A stretch of DNA of 64,000 nt from Amphiura filiformis. Taxonomy: Eukaryota > Echinodermata > Ophiuroidea > Amphilepidida > Amphiuridae. The notes below the pieces were generated by a model. That model was not told where the DNA came from. It made no database searches and saw nothing but the letters and a program-made list of their open reading frames with translations. The stretch covers positions 1,953,501-2,017,500 of the forward strand of contig NC_092636.1 in NCBI RefSeq assembly GCF_039555335.1. The letters run 5' to 3'. The position numbers and the translations under genes are program-made. Shown here in pieces: positions 47,925-60,960 of the stretch (its first letter is position 1; each line of letters opens with the position of its first letter).

Positions 47925-48690
47925 ATGAGGTTTTAGTAATTTGACCACAGATGACCCCTGAGTGACCTTGGATGACCCCAAAATGACATTCCAAAAATTT
48001 GGCTTGAAATGTTGACTGTACCCACCAAGTTTCATGCCCATGCGAGTTTTTAGTAACTTAACCTCAGATGACCCCTGGGTGACCTCGGATGACCCCGAAA
48101 TGACCTTCCAAAATTTGACTCTAAATGTTGACTGTACCCACAAAGTTTCATGCCCATACAACAGTTTTAGTAATTTGACCTCTCAGATGACCCCTTGGTG
48201 ACCTCAGATGACCCCAAAATAACCGTCTGAAAATTTGACTCTAAATGTTAAGTGTACCCACCAAGTTTCATGCCCATACAAGTTTTTAGTAATTTGACCT
48301 CAGGTGACCCCTTGGTGACCTTGGATGACCCCGAAATGACCGTCCGATAATTTGACTCTAAATGTTGACTGTACCCACCAAGTTTCATGCCCATACGACA
48401 GTTTTAGTAATTTGACCTCAGATGACCCCTTGGTGACCTTGGATGACCCGAAATTACCTTCGAAACTTTGACTCATAATGTTAAGTGTATGCATCAAGTT
48501 TCATGCTCATACGACAGTTTTTAGTAATTTGACCTCGGATGACCCCTAAGTGACCTCGGATGACCCCAAAATGACCGTCAGAAAATTTGACTCTAAATGT
48601 TAACTGTACCCACCAAGTTTCATGCCCATACGACAGTTTTTAGTTTTTTGACCTTAGATGACCCCTGGATGACCTCGAGTGACCTTCACC
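47925..48690. repeat. ~118 bp tandem array, about seven units
   Basis: Unit starts ttgacctcagatgacccctt at about 47941, 48058, 48175, 48294, 48412, 48529 and 48648; each has gtacccaccaagtttcatgc. The dense gatgacc motif makes long open minus-strand frames. Confidence 0.88.
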
Positions 48691-48779
48691 CACTAACCAA
48701 TACAAACTTGTTCTGTCTGGGGTCAAGATGCACCCGCCCACCAAGTTTGAAGAATGTGCGACCCCTAGTCTCCGAGAAA

Positions 48780-49560
48780 AAAGGCTTTCGCATATTATGC
48801 ATAAATTATGCAAATTAGGTAGGTAATTACCATATTTTGCGCTGAAAATCGAATCAGGTCGAGATCCTCTGGTCATGCTACCCCCACCACGTTTCATCAT
48901 CATAGGGCTTAGCATTCTTACGGATCCCCAGAAACAGCTTCACAAGGCGGATTTCTTCAGATTTCCAACCATTTTGTAGAAGCGCCCGCATAAATTATGC
49001 AACTTAACAACTAAATGCGCATACTTTTGCCAAAAACTAATCAGGTGATCAGCAGGTGTGTATCATTCCTGTCACAAGGTTTCAGTTACCATGCACCGCT
49101 ATCAATTTGCGCTGATATTCGCATAAATTATGCAAATTAGCTATGTTAATTTGCATATTTTCACCGAAAAACATACAATTACGGAGCAAACTTGGATACC
49201 CTTCCTCCCACCAAGTAAGCGCCCCGTAGGTCTTACGGTTCCCCAGATACAGCTCCGGACAAACATTCGGACATCCCACCCCCACACACAGGACGGAAAT
49301 AGTGATTACTAAGTCCCATCCTGAACAAAGTTCAGAAATGAAATTTTATCAATTTGCGCTGATTTTTGCATAAATTATGCAAATTAGCTATGTTAATTTG
49401 CATTATTTTTCACCGAAAACATACAATTACGGAGCAAACTTAGATACCCTTCCTCCCACCAAGTAGCGCCCACGTACTCGTAGGTCTTACAGTTTCCCAG
49501 ATACAGCTCCAGACGGACACACGGACATCCACAACCCCGGACAGGCAGAAATACTGAGGC
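48780..49560. repeat. ~250 bp tandem units following the 118 bp array
   Basis: Two close copies start caatttgcgctgat at 49103 and 49350 and share cataaattatgcaaattagc, ttacggagcaaact and cccagatacagctcc. A diverged third unit begins near 48788. Confidence 0.8.
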
Positions 49561-50158
49561 GAGACAAAGAATGAAATTTTATAACAGATTTTTGTGACTT
49601 GAGATCATTTGCATTTTTTGTAAACACCAAAACTGTTCTGTCCTGACATGTCTGTTGTGTCATGTGTGTTGAACCAGTCCAACCGAACAATCGTAAGTTC
49701 TGTTCGGATCTGGATCTGCCTGGTCTGGATGCTGTACTCCGATTAAGCAGGACTAGCCTACATCACATCAGTGTTTATTTCTGATAGATTTCACTTCATG
49801 ATTTTTTCTTCAATTTCATCACTTACGAAAGTACAAAAGTAGACAATCTAGTAGTCAGTATAACCTCGGAGCAGTTCGTGTGAGACCTACGCATACATGG
49901 AATAGTAGTACATGGCTTCCGAATTTGGAACTTCACATGTTCAACTTGTCATGCCGGTCGAGTCCCAGCGTTTACAACTAAAATCAAACCACTTCTATAT
50001 TAAGTCCATCGCTGAATTTTACAAATAACTTAAATAAACATCTTTATATTTAATTAAAAAAATATTATGGTATGCTCGTAAATGCTTCGGAATGACATTT
50101 ATAGCAGAAGCTCATGAGCTCAGAATGGTAAACAAACTAGCGTATTTTCACCTCGATT
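49561..50158. other. Non-coding stretch, nothing recognised
   Basis: A small inverted motif lies near 49685-49710 (ccgaacaatcgtaag / gttcgga). No exon was seen. Confidence 0.35.
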
Positions 50159-50213
50159 ATGCACCGTAGCTCTCTGTGGTTGAGTTTGCAAGGTCAGTGG
50201 GTCAGTGAACTTA

Positions 50214-50301
50214 AGTCTCCTATGCAGCCAGTTTGGTTACGCTCCCTTCACAAAAATGTTTGTGTGGAAGGGGCGGAACCAAACTGGCTGCTGTGGAGAC
50301 T
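50214..50301. repeat. Inverted repeat hairpin
   Basis: agtctcctatgcagccagtt and aactggctgctgtggagact pair over about 32 bases around a ~24-base loop, inside a 90-codon open frame (50159-50431) that I could not assign. Confidence 0.7.
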
Positions 50302-51582
50302 ACTGCAAGAATCGATCAATCACACAAAACTGTTTGCTGATTGGTTCAGAAATGGTGATGTCATCAATCAAGAAAAACTAATCGATTTATTGGTTCAAAA
50401 TAGCCTCATAGAAAAGTACGAAGTTTGTTGAGCATCGCAGCTTATCGGTAAAAGCGTGACCTTTAACAAAAAAATCGGCACAGTGCTTTTCGTACTGCAC
50501 TTGCATAAGCCAAATAGTCCCCCAGAAAAGTCATTTGTTCAGATTTATTCGGGATTTATTCAAGATTCAGACATGTTCTTGACTATTTTTGACATTCCTT
50601 ACCTATCTCTTTATTTAAATTATAAAGAAATAGTGAAGAAAAGTTAAGAAGTAGTCAAATAATTTCTGATCTGAACTAAATCTTAAGAAATGTACCTCCA
50701 TTGGTTTCCGTCTGTATTACGCATCTTAAATTATACAGACCAGAATAATCTCTAGCACACACAGGGAACCAAGATATAACTCGATTATCGTGACTATTTT
50801 GGTCTTTTTTACCCAAAAATAATACTTTTATCGCCTGAATTTCAATAAAATCTGGAGTGCAATCGATTAGAAAATAACTTAGCCAAACTTAGAAACGAAA
50901 CTTAAGTCTTCATATCAGTCATTAAATGATCCTTAGCATAAAAACCAACAGCGTATTGTGGCCTGAAAATGAATGCTAGTTAGTTGCATGACAAAGGCAC
51001 TGATAAGCTCCGCTCAGAGCCAAAAAACTACAATCCAGGACAAAATGTGTTGGATCACCCAAGGTGTTTATGAATGACCTCACAGCCACCATGGAATTCA
51101 CATATGAAACATGATTTTGATATGTAATGTAGAGCTTTAACCAATACCTATCCCCCAATCCCTCCCCCTTTCCCCCAGTCAATGTTGGGTACTTCCACAA
51201 CAGCAGAAATGAAATTCAAAGATTCAACATTGATAAGGGGAAAAGGGGGATCAATGACAAAGCACATGCTCAAAGTGATCTAACAATTGTGTCCTGCATT
51301 GTAGGCTAGCTAGAAAACTTTTGATGGTAATCAAACCTCATTCCTCTTTCTCAGGAAAAGACAATACATATTTTAGATCACACATTTTTAGTAGAATTAT
51401 GGATTTTCCCTTTTGTCATTTGCAACCAAATATGCCAACAGCATTGTTTTTTTGTTGGTGTCTCTCACTCTCTGGTAGACTGGAATATACCTTTGACAGC
51501 AATTGAATCTTAAAGCCATATTATAACATTTGCTGAGGAGAAGCCATCAAAAATATTTAAATTCTGGTTTGTACACGATTGT
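50302..51582. other. Non-coding stretch, nothing recognised
   Basis: Short open frames only. Confidence 0.4.
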
Positions 51583-52887
51583 TACACTGCAAAAAAGTTG
51601 GTCAAATCTTTCTACCTATTTGGTTGGGCAAACTCTTTTACTTATTTGTTGGTCACGGCTTGCCCAATAATAGTTAAATCTAAATTCTTATTGGGCAACC
51701 TCTCATTTTGACCATTTATTTATCTTTATTTTACTACGAGAGGAGTAAAGTTGGTTAAATTTTTGGCCACGTAATTTATATATGACTGTTGTGCAAAATA
51801 AATCACATCAGTTGGGCAACTTTGTAGTAAATTGTGTGAATTACAAGTTGTTGGGCAAAGAGATGTAAAATGTTGAGCAAAGTTTTCGATCATGCGCACT
51901 GTTGTCTTTTCATTGAACAACAGTTGGTCAACATTTCAGCGGTTCAGTTCTGGAAAGCACATTTTCGATCTTATCGTAAAATGGCGGATGACATGGGTGC
52001 TGGCAGAGTGGGGGCTGGCACAGCTAATTGACACCTTTAAAGGTGAGTTTTCTCTAAATTAATTATAAATACATACATTATTGCACGGTGTTACTTGCCT
52101 CATTTCATTCTGACCACTGTGTATGAAAAATACTGAGAAATTTAGTGAAGTTGTTTTACGACATGTACGAGTCAGACACTCGTGATATACGCATAGCCAT
52201 GCATGCATGATGGCAGTCTGTACTGAGCAGTTAATAAGCTTACGTATCAGTTTTTATTAATCAATCAAGTATTTGAAAATAACTTCACTAAATTTCTCAG
52301 TATTTTTTCATACACAGTGGTCAGAATGAAATGAGGGAAGTAACACCGTGTAATATTGTATGTATTTATAATTAATTTAGAGAAAACTCACCTCACAATT
52401 GAAAAATATTTGCCCAACTAATTTGGCAAATATTTTGCTTAATAATTAAGCAAAATATAAACCAACATATGAACCAATAATGTATAAAATGCCCAACAGT
52501 TTAATCAAATTTTGTCCAACAATTGGTACAATCAACTATTTGCCCAACAGTTTTATTAAATATTGCCCAACAATTAGTGAAAAATATTTACCCAACTATG
52601 TTGGTCAAATATTTTGCTTAACAGTTATGCAAAAATAAACCAACATATGAACCAATACCGTGTAAAAATGCCCAACAGTTTGTTCAAATTTTGAACAATA
52701 ATTGGTAAAACAGATTGCCCAACTTTGCCCAATATTTTTGCCCAATATATTTGCAAGTTTTTGTAAACCAACTGTTGGTCATAATTTTTGTACAACTCTT
52801 GTTGGTCAAATTTTGACCAACTGTTTCATGTGTTGTATATAGACCAAACTGTTGGTCATTTTTTTGACCAACATTATTTGCAGTGTA
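51583..52887. mobile_element. 1.3 kb TIR element with ttgcccaac subrepeats
   Basis: Tips tacactgcaaaaaagttggt and accaacattatttgcagtgt are near-complements. Between them, gttgggcaa/ttgcccaac and ttggtcaa/ttgaccaa occur many times, plus arms of ~113 bases (52041-52154 and 52280-52393) that pair almost fully. It contains a short start-codon-like segment at 51981. No transposase. Confidence 0.8.
51981..52031 (+). other. Short ATG open frame inside the 1.3 kb element
   Basis: A 17-codon frame starting aaaATGGCGG (good Kozak-like context), MADDMGAGRVGAGTAN then TGA, 10 bases before a splice-donor-like gtgagt at 52042. It could be a captured first exon or chance. Confidence 0.25.
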
Positions 52888-53715
52888 TGTACTTTAGTCA
52901 ATAAAGATATTCTGCAAAAAACAAGACTTTAGGTGCTGTAGTTTTGTCAAAATCCGAGATTTTGAATAAAACGATGGAACCGGCGTTTTATTATTACGAT
53001 GGAAATATATTCAGCATGTTCATATGAAAACCTTTCTATTCAGACCATATAATTTGGTAAACTTTATTCCAAGCTATTTCATGTGTGCATACTCATTTTG
53101 AAAATCTCTTCAGATTCTCCTCTCTATTGTGAGTTGGTAAAGTGCATTTTACTGCAGCTAGCATCTACTACTAGTTACCAGAGGACAAATAAACTGGTTA
53201 TCTACAGGCCGGCCGGGTGTACAGGACATCCTAACAGGAAATATTGCTTGTCAGCCGCTATTGTTAGTTGTTCAGAATTATTTCAGAGCTCTATATTTTA
53301 ATAATTATCATTTTTTGGTTAGTCCAGAAGACTGGATTGCCACTATACTTTGAAAGCTTCTAATGACCTGATAATGGTGTAAAGGGTATATAGAAGGTAG
53401 AGAAGGTAGTAGCATGGTCATATTCAATTGTGAGGCAACAGGGGGGGGGCTTGGGGGGGCTTAGGGGGTCCAAGGCTGGTGTAAATGATTAAAAAATGAT
53501 TCCACCCTCTGTGGTGCTTGTTGGTGCTAGTCTTAATATTCTTGCACCATTTCTTTGCAAGGGAAATTCTTAAATAAATTATTTCATTAAATCATGGAAT
53601 TAGAAGTTATTATGTAGAATAATGAAAAATTATCTTTAAGAAGTACTGATGATGACTAGCCGAGAAACATGCATAGTAAACTGTTGCTTTACACAGATGA
53701 AAAGGTTGAAATATG
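52888..53715. other. Non-coding stretch with G-rich run
   Basis: At 53441-53470 three G-runs (9, 7 and 5 Gs) separated by ctt/ctta could form a G-quadruplex with a flanking gg. Nothing else was recognised. Confidence 0.4.
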
Positions 53716-54240
53716 TACCATACTGACGCGAGTATAGTCCCACCCCGTTTTTGGGTGAACATTTTTCAAAATTGGGGGGTGGGACTATACTCGAATTTCA
53801 AAAAAAAAAAAAATTTTTTTAATTTTTTCGGTTTTGGAGTGTCCCTGGACCTAGACCTAAATGCTAGGATCATTCATGGTTGACCTAAAAAAAAAAAAAA
53901 AAAAATTTCAAGATGTTTTGTTATTTTTAATATGAAAATTGATAATTTGTATTCATGTGAAACTCTATTAATGATTTCAAAATGCATTGAATTTGAATGC
54001 ATTTTCATATTAAAAATAACAAAACATCTATGAATTTTTTTTTTTTTTTTTTTTTTAGGTCAACCATGAATGATCCTAACATTAAATCTAGGTCCTGGGA
54101 CACTCAAAGCCAAAAAATAAATAACTTAAAAAAAAATTTAAATTTTTTTTTTTTTTTTTTTTTTTAATTTCTGAAATTTTCCGAAAGTTTGGGGGTGGGA
54201 CTTTACTCGAAGGTGGGACTATACTCGCGTCAGTACGGTA
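53716..54240. mobile_element. Large palindromic element (actgacgcgagtatagtccc type)
   Basis: taccatactgacgcgagtat at the left pairs with atactcgcgtcagtacggta at the right; inner arms ggtcaaccatgaatgatcct and complement pair, as do atgttttgttatttttaat / attaaaaataacaaaacat. A- and T-tracts of 13-21 bases lie in the arms. Confidence 0.8.
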
Positions 54241-56475
54241 ATATGGTTGGTCCATATATCGTGGCATATGTAACTAACTTTGCATGTTTATATTTAGACA
54301 TTGATAATCACTATTGAATAAAGTGATTATCAATGAAATGATTAATTGATAAGAACACCCACAAAGTAAAGATGTGGTTCACCATAGATCATTTAAATTG
54401 CAATCAAGAATAGTTATATAGTGTTTCAAATATGAGAATGAGTGGAACCAATTAACCTCCCCTATCCTTTACCCAAACAAATTTCTTGCTACTATTTAAG
54501 GCAATGCATTAAAAAACAGACACACACACACTCCCAGGCCCATACGCAGGATTTCATTTTTTTGGGTGAAAAGTGGACTTCCTTCCCAAAATTTGGAGCT
54601 TTTTCGTCCAAAAAATGGTAAAAAAACTGATTTTTTGGCACCTTTTGTATACTTTTTCAAATTTGGGTGAGGGGGGGGGGGGGGGATGTGCACACCTGCA
54701 CACTCCACGTGAAAACAATGTGTAGTTATACTGGTAAAGCCTGTAACTATTGCCAACTATTGCCCCATGGGGGAGCATTTTCCATATTCTCATTGAATCT
54801 GCCTGTCTGCTTCTCCTTTATATTCGCTGATTACTCTGAACTTTATAACTTAGGGACATATCTGACTTAATGTTTATTAGCTTTCACCTGGGAGGGGGCA
54901 GCCCCTCACCCTCACAATCACTTTTCTTTGACTGCTACATATAATAAATTTATAGTGAACATGTGACTTCACATGAAAAAACCTCCCATACTGCTAATAT
55001 GAAAAGCTGCATATGCAGGTTGCTTCACAGTCAATTCCATGCCCCCTCCTTTAGAAAATCCTTTACTCCGAAAAGTAAGTCTCCGATGACAGGTACATGT
55101 CAGCCCCAAGTTCCTTCACTAATGCAACATGCACTAAAAAGTAAAGCATTTTCTGTGCCTGCTCAACTTCCAAACTGTGAAATGCTATCAAATTAATATA
55201 ATTTGAATTTTGAGGGGAAAATTGAGCTAATTGCATAATTTGAAAATTTATCAGCTCATAACTAAACTTGTTATATGGCCCTGCAAAAGCTGCAGTGCTG
55301 GCTGTCAAAACCCTTCAAACATCACACACAGCCTTGTGCACGATATTAAAGATGCACTCACAAATTGTTCTACCAGAATACGCTATACTTCATCAAAATT
55401 CTGATCCAGGCCGGCACTCTTGGAACAAGCATACGCATGCTAATAACACATACGTGCAAATGGCAAATGCGGGAGAAATTTAATTAAGACAATATCTGAC
55501 ATTTAACATGAAGTTAGATTTTAATCTACTTTGAAAAAAAATTAAGTGCTTATATTCTCTCATGAGTGAGGATGTTTTGTGATATCATATGCATGTGCAG
55601 CTGCCTAGACACTGGTTTATGATTCTTTGACAATTCTGGGACTCTCGTGTAAGCATGCGACATTCACACATTCTGCAACGCACAACTAGCATAAGCACTG
55701 TACCCAACTGGTGTTTGCCATTCTATATCAATACACAGTGTTATGAGTCTCATTTTTTTCGTCTTATATAAAGCCAAACAAACTTGTCTTGTCTTGTAGG
55801 TATACTGTCCCACGCCCCAAAGTCGGAGCTAAGTGGACAGGATCGGTGGTAGGGCAATGTAATTTCTGTGTTTATTTGAGGTAGTGCTTGGTAATTGTTG
55901 CCTTGAATAACTTGTTGCTGGTAATATTTAAGTGACACCCCTTGAAAAATTTCATCAGGTTAGGAGGTCCATACGATTCATTTCACCAAGTTCCAATAAA
56001 TCATTAAAATCATGCTCACAAGGTTTGATTTATGCAGATGAGCTATATAATTAGCATATTTTACGATGAAAATAAAATCCATTCCATAAAGTTACATCAT
56101 TATACGCCTCATCATTTCTGAGAAATCATCCCAACAAGCGCGGACAGACAGACTGATGGAAGGACAACCAGGCAACATAATGCCTCACAAAATTGATTAT
56201 GATTGATCTGATTATATTGAGTGTTTGATTTGTGAAGCAGTAAGGCAAAATATTTTGTACAGAAAAATCTCTGTGAATGTGCACCTTTAATACGATTCAG
56301 TGAAGGGTAGCATAAATCCTTGACAGCATAAAATATATCCTTAAACTCCATTAATTACCGAATGTTACTTAATCATGTTTAATGATGCAGTAAAACCCTG
56401 GGGACATGCAACTTTCACATCATCATCATCATCGCATTAACATTTGCCCCATTCTTAATGTCAATGGTTTCTGAG
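54241..56475. other. Non-coding stretch, no supported gene
   Basis: Contains a poly-G run at about 54668-54685 and a ggtattttcaaattt-like degraded element around 54540-54670. No exon was seen. Confidence 0.4.
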
Positions 56476-56671
56476 TATTAAGCTACTTGCGGTTCCGCCA
56501 TTATGCACTATGTGCGGGGAGAGCCTCGAACTGGCAGCATACATGAAAGGAAGAATTATGTAACCTTACACAGAAGCGTTATGACTAGTTCAATTCCCAT
56601 TCATGTATGCTGCCAGTTCGAGGCTCTCCCGCATATAGTGCATAATGGCGGAACCTGCAAGTAGCTTAATA
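56476..56671. mobile_element. Long-arm TIR element (attaagctacttgc type)
   Basis: About 70-base arms: tattaagctacttgcggttc ... gaacctgcaagtagcttaat, with ggagagcctcgaactggcag inside both. Degraded relative at 1695-1875. Confidence 0.85.
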
Positions 56672-56754
56672 GGATTGGGGTTGATCCTGTGCGAAAAGCA
56701 AAGCATTTTCAAAATCACTTTTCCAGAATTTTGTCAACAATTCTCTAGAATGTA

Positions 56755-58268
56755 AAGATCACTTGACATCATTGTTTATCAACAAAGGCGAGGGACTGGT
56801 CTATCGATATGCTTGAACAAACTGCTACACTGTTCAATGGCTTTCTTGTACTATATGAAATGTGGTGGGGTGATTTAAAATGCATGTGCCCTGAGCAAAC
56901 TACGATGCATATGCACACTGCAGGGCAAAGAACAATGGAAATTGCCATAATTTGCGCGCATACTGCCAGCCAATGACGTCACATGTCAAGTGGTCTATAT
57001 TTCTCCTGTGTTGTATTTGGCATAATACCTGTGAGATTACACATCCACAAATCTTGCACATATCCAATGCTTCCTTCCATCCACCATATTTGAATTGATA
57101 AGTCAATCGTCCTCTCATTTTGATCATGAGATTTATATCATGGCTATTATGTCTTCCTGTACCATCTTCTGCCATGATAAAATCAAGGGGTAGGGGAACC
57201 CCCTTTCCCTCCACTTAAAACATCTCCTGTCCCTCCCCTCTCTGCAATTGTTACCAACTGTAATGGTTACCAACAGGATGGTAGACAGCATAATATTATA
57301 TAAGGGTGATCGACATGAGGATCTTAAACATACCACATACCTCCCCATTCATGTACATGCTTATATATCATAATTATATTTTCTTCCGGTTCTCTGCAGA
57401 GTAGTTTCCCCAGGGTGAATTATCTTTATAGCATTTTGTGTTCATTTCCATCTACCATTGAATTAATCAGTCTGTTCCCTCATCCGTATAATTTAAATTG
57501 TGTGGCCTATACAGCGGAAGAAACATCCATAACATTTTTCAGATAATGTTGACTTTCATCAGTCTATCGCAATGTCATTCACCTGGTAAGATTGTAGCCT
57601 ACATTGAAATGTGACTTGCTCCTACAAAACATGTTTAAACGGGATATTCCAGTTGAAATCCATACACCCCCTATGAAAAACATGACCTTATAAATAGTTT
57701 CCACAAAGTGAGTTTGAATTTTAAAATTTTGGGTTTATCTGAATATTAAACTCCATTTGAAATCTATACCACTGTGTGGGAGATCCAAGGTCATGGCTTG
57801 ATGTCGTCTTTCGCACTCCCGCTCGTCCCCTCCATTGCGAGTAGTTTGACAAAGACTTGCCCAGACAGACAGATAACCGACTGACCACCCATGGTGTTGT
57901 GGTGTACAGGCTGTATCAAAATGATTGGTACCCATCAGTTTTTGGTTATTGACAAGCTCACTTCTTGCAACATTATGCAACATTGGATCCTCTTGAAATA
58001 CACAGGATTATGTTTTATGAAAATATAACATTCATCTATAAATAAGGTAACTTCCATGTTGCATTTTGATGTGGCTGGCAGTCTATAACCACTTGACATG
58101 TGACGTCATTGCCCAGCAGTGTGCGTACGCATCGGCACGTGTATTTTAAATCGCCTACCACATGTCGTATAGTACAAGACAGCCGTTGAGCAGTGTAGTG
58201 GTTCGTTCAAGCATATCAATAGACCAGTCCCTCGCCTTTGTTGATAAACAATGATGTCAAGTGGTCTT
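56755..58268. mobile_element. 1.5 kb element with long inverted arms
   Basis: acttgacatcattgtttatc at 56763 and its complement gataaacaatgatgtcaagt near 58243; arms continue through aaaggcgagggactggtcta / tagaccagtccctcgccttt and, further in, acatgtcaagtggtctat / ataaccacttgacatgtg. The interior holds a truncated family A copy and no transposase-like frame. Confidence 0.75.
57641..57802. mobile_element. MITE family A, right-truncated, nested in the 1.5 kb element
   Basis: gggatattccagttgaaatc and ccataca ccccctatg present; it ends after gagatccaaggtcatgg with the right tip missing. Confidence 0.75.
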
Positions 58269-58788
58269 TTATCACCAGAAACTAATGAGTACCAATCAAA
58301 AACCAGAAAAAATCTTTTGCATTTAATCATTTTCAGCGAAGTAAAAATATAAATGTATCGTTCTTATTTACACTTATTTACACAAGGCACATTTTTCCAT
58401 ATTGCCCAGTGTATTTTGTTTCCACTAACATGAAATCTATATCTGATGTTTTCAGTGGACTTGCGAGCTCTCTGTTGATTAAAAAACAGCATGTCAGTAC
58501 ACTGGTACAGCAAGCAGGGTGTATCTTACACTTGAAATATTTGAGTTTGCAGTCCAATCCAATACCTAGCAATGACTGATTGTTTTAGATCAATGGGTCA
58601 TTTTCTGCAAAACACACTCTTAAGTCCATTCCAACATGACCATAAAAAATTTCCTAACTTGGATAACTATGTAGCCTATAATCAAGGATGCAAATGTTGC
58701 AAAATGTTTAGAAATAGATAGAAAAGATATTGTTTTGTCAGTTAACGCATAAAACTAAATCTTGTTCCACCTGTTGCTACTTTTTCCT
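58269..58788. other. Non-coding stretch, nothing recognised
   Basis: Short open frames only. Confidence 0.4.
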
Positions 58789-59107
58789 TGCTGGTTTCAT
58801 ACTTTCCTGCCACTTGCCGCTTTGACAATGATTTTGCTTCACTACACAGTCGCACACCGATATATCGATCACTCCACCGCTTTGCCAAAAGCGGCAGATT
58901 GCAAGGAGCTGAATTCAGTCAACTCGGAGCTGCGCCTCATTGACGCGAGAGCAGGAAATGATTTTTGGCGGTGCTGAGCGGCAATTGGATTTCAAAGTCA
59001 TGCCGCTGCCACTCAGTGGCCTGCTGCTCCTTTTACAGAAAAGTACAAGCCGCATGATGAAGCGTCCTACCGCTCAGCGGCAAGCGACAGGAAGTATGAA
59101 ACCAGCA
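58789..59107. mobile_element. TIR element (tgctggtttcatacttcctg type)
   Basis: tgctggtttcatactttcct pairs with aggaagtatgaaaccagca, then cttgccgct / agcggcaag. The interior repeats gcggc/gccgc motifs in both directions. Confidence 0.8.
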
Positions 59108-60300
59108 TAAATGTAGGTGATAAAAACTAGAGAAAAAGACAGTATGTTATACAAAAGGATACAGAATACCTTTATTAGAAATCTGTACATAGCTTGACAT
59201 ACACCCCCTTTTTGCCTCTCTGTGGTCAGTACAGATGATGGATATTACTTCTTCTATATATAAACACAAACAGCACTGTCTTCATTTTAAAGTTAAATAT
59301 ATACTAAAGATATAGCTATTATTCAAGAGAGCATCAAATTACCATATTGAAAAGTACATCTGAGATGGAGAGAGACAAAGAGGGAGAAAGAGATGCTTTC
59401 AAAAGGAAACTTGGCCAGTTCACTGATGATAATAAAATATGAACAAGAATTAGGCATAATTCCATATGAAATCCATACCCATTACGATTGTAAGATTTTA
59501 ATTCAAATTCCAACCAAATCCAGCAGGTATAATTAATTCCACCTACAACCATATTCACACATAAAATGTAGAAAAGGTAGAGGAAGAATTTGGAATTTCA
59601 AACAAAATTGTCAAATTTTAGGCAAAATTATACAAAATTCAACTAGATTTGAAAAATGTCAAAAGTTTTCAATACGAATAATAACACAGGGGCACAATTG
59701 ACCATAATAACGTTTCTGAAAGCTTGTCTGGAAGAAACCAGTTTACCCATGCAGAGAAATGGTTGCTTCCGTAATGACTGTTGATGTAAGGTCATTGTGT
59801 TTTGAACCGTGATGTTATTGTTGTTATGGTTTACGAGTGCATCATACCACGTCCAATCGTAAGGCCCGTTATGGCCTAGCCATGAACCAATGGGAGTAGA
59901 CCTAATGTTGATGCGGGTTTGCTTTTGGTTCATATCACATTCAGCTTTCATCAAATTCGGATCGAGAAATTTATTTTTCCGATATTTCTACTTAAGCTTA
60001 CTAAATTATTCATGGGCCAATTGTCAATTAACTTTGGTGCATCGTATCATTGGCATTCATTGCGTATGGCGATATCTTCTACAATAACCGGGACAAATAA
60101 TTATGACAGGTTTATCCTTCAAATATTGCCGGAGATTGGGGTAATTTTTCATCATGCATCGTTCGTGATGGAGAAGGCCGCAAGAGGAAGTAGAAAAAAC
60201 TAACAGAGCAAGTTACGAAGATAGGCCTACCAGATTTGCGGCGTAATTTAATCATGTATAACTATAAACAAATCATGGATTATTGTAGCTGTATTTTGGG
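59108..60300. other. Non-coding stretch, no supported gene
   Basis: Open frames (e.g. 59643-59954 minus) lack family similarity. Confidence 0.35.
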
Positions 60301-60304
60301 GACA

Positions 60305-60960
60305 TTCCTCGGCGAAGACGGCAATTTATATGCGGGACTATGGAAATCAGATGACACAGGTAATAGCTACATGGCGCGGGAAACAAAACATTTTATCAAA
60401 ATCTGATTCTGCATAAACACAAGTTGCAATCGAGGTTTTGATTTTCACGCATAACAATTTTTATGAATGAAATGGCATCGTAAAGGTCATTGGACATGCG
60501 GACATGCGCAATGAAAATTTGAGGAAGAAAAAAAATAATATCTTGAAATTCATGTGCAAAAAATCTACGAAAAATGCACATACTTTTGGAGGATATGGAC
60601 CAGTAATAATTCAAAAATCGGCTTTATGAAATACTTTCGAGGCTGCGAAGACGGCGATTTATATGCTTGAACTCTGGCAATCAGATGAGAAAGGCAATAG
60701 CAACGTGGCGCGGGAACTAATAAATTTTATGAATGAAATGGCATCATTAATGTCATTGGACATGCGCAGTGAAATTGGAGTTAAGAAAGTCCCGGGGAAA
60801 AAGCATTTCTTGAACTTCACACAGAAGTGCAGAAAATCTACCAAAAATGCATGTACTTTTGGAAGATATGGACTAGTAATTATTAAAAAATCGGCTGATA
60901 AAGAATCTTCGACGCCGGTGCGAGGACTAAGGGTACAACGAATGATATTTCGTGCTGTTG
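60305..60960 (+). repeat. Tandem duplication with a longer open frame in the second unit
   Basis: Unit 1 (about 60311-60640) and unit 2 (about 60650-60930) share gcgaagacggc, aatcagatga, acatggcgcggga, atgaatgaaatggcatc, gtcattggacatgc and aaatctac. Unit 2 is open from 60663 to 61013 (116 codons, plus strand); the same frame is broken in unit 1. I do not recognise the product. Confidence 0.7.

Noticed and set aside
50159..50431. Plus-strand frame of 90 codons
   Set aside because: It runs across an inverted-repeat hairpin (50214-50301), so the openness is probably accidental.
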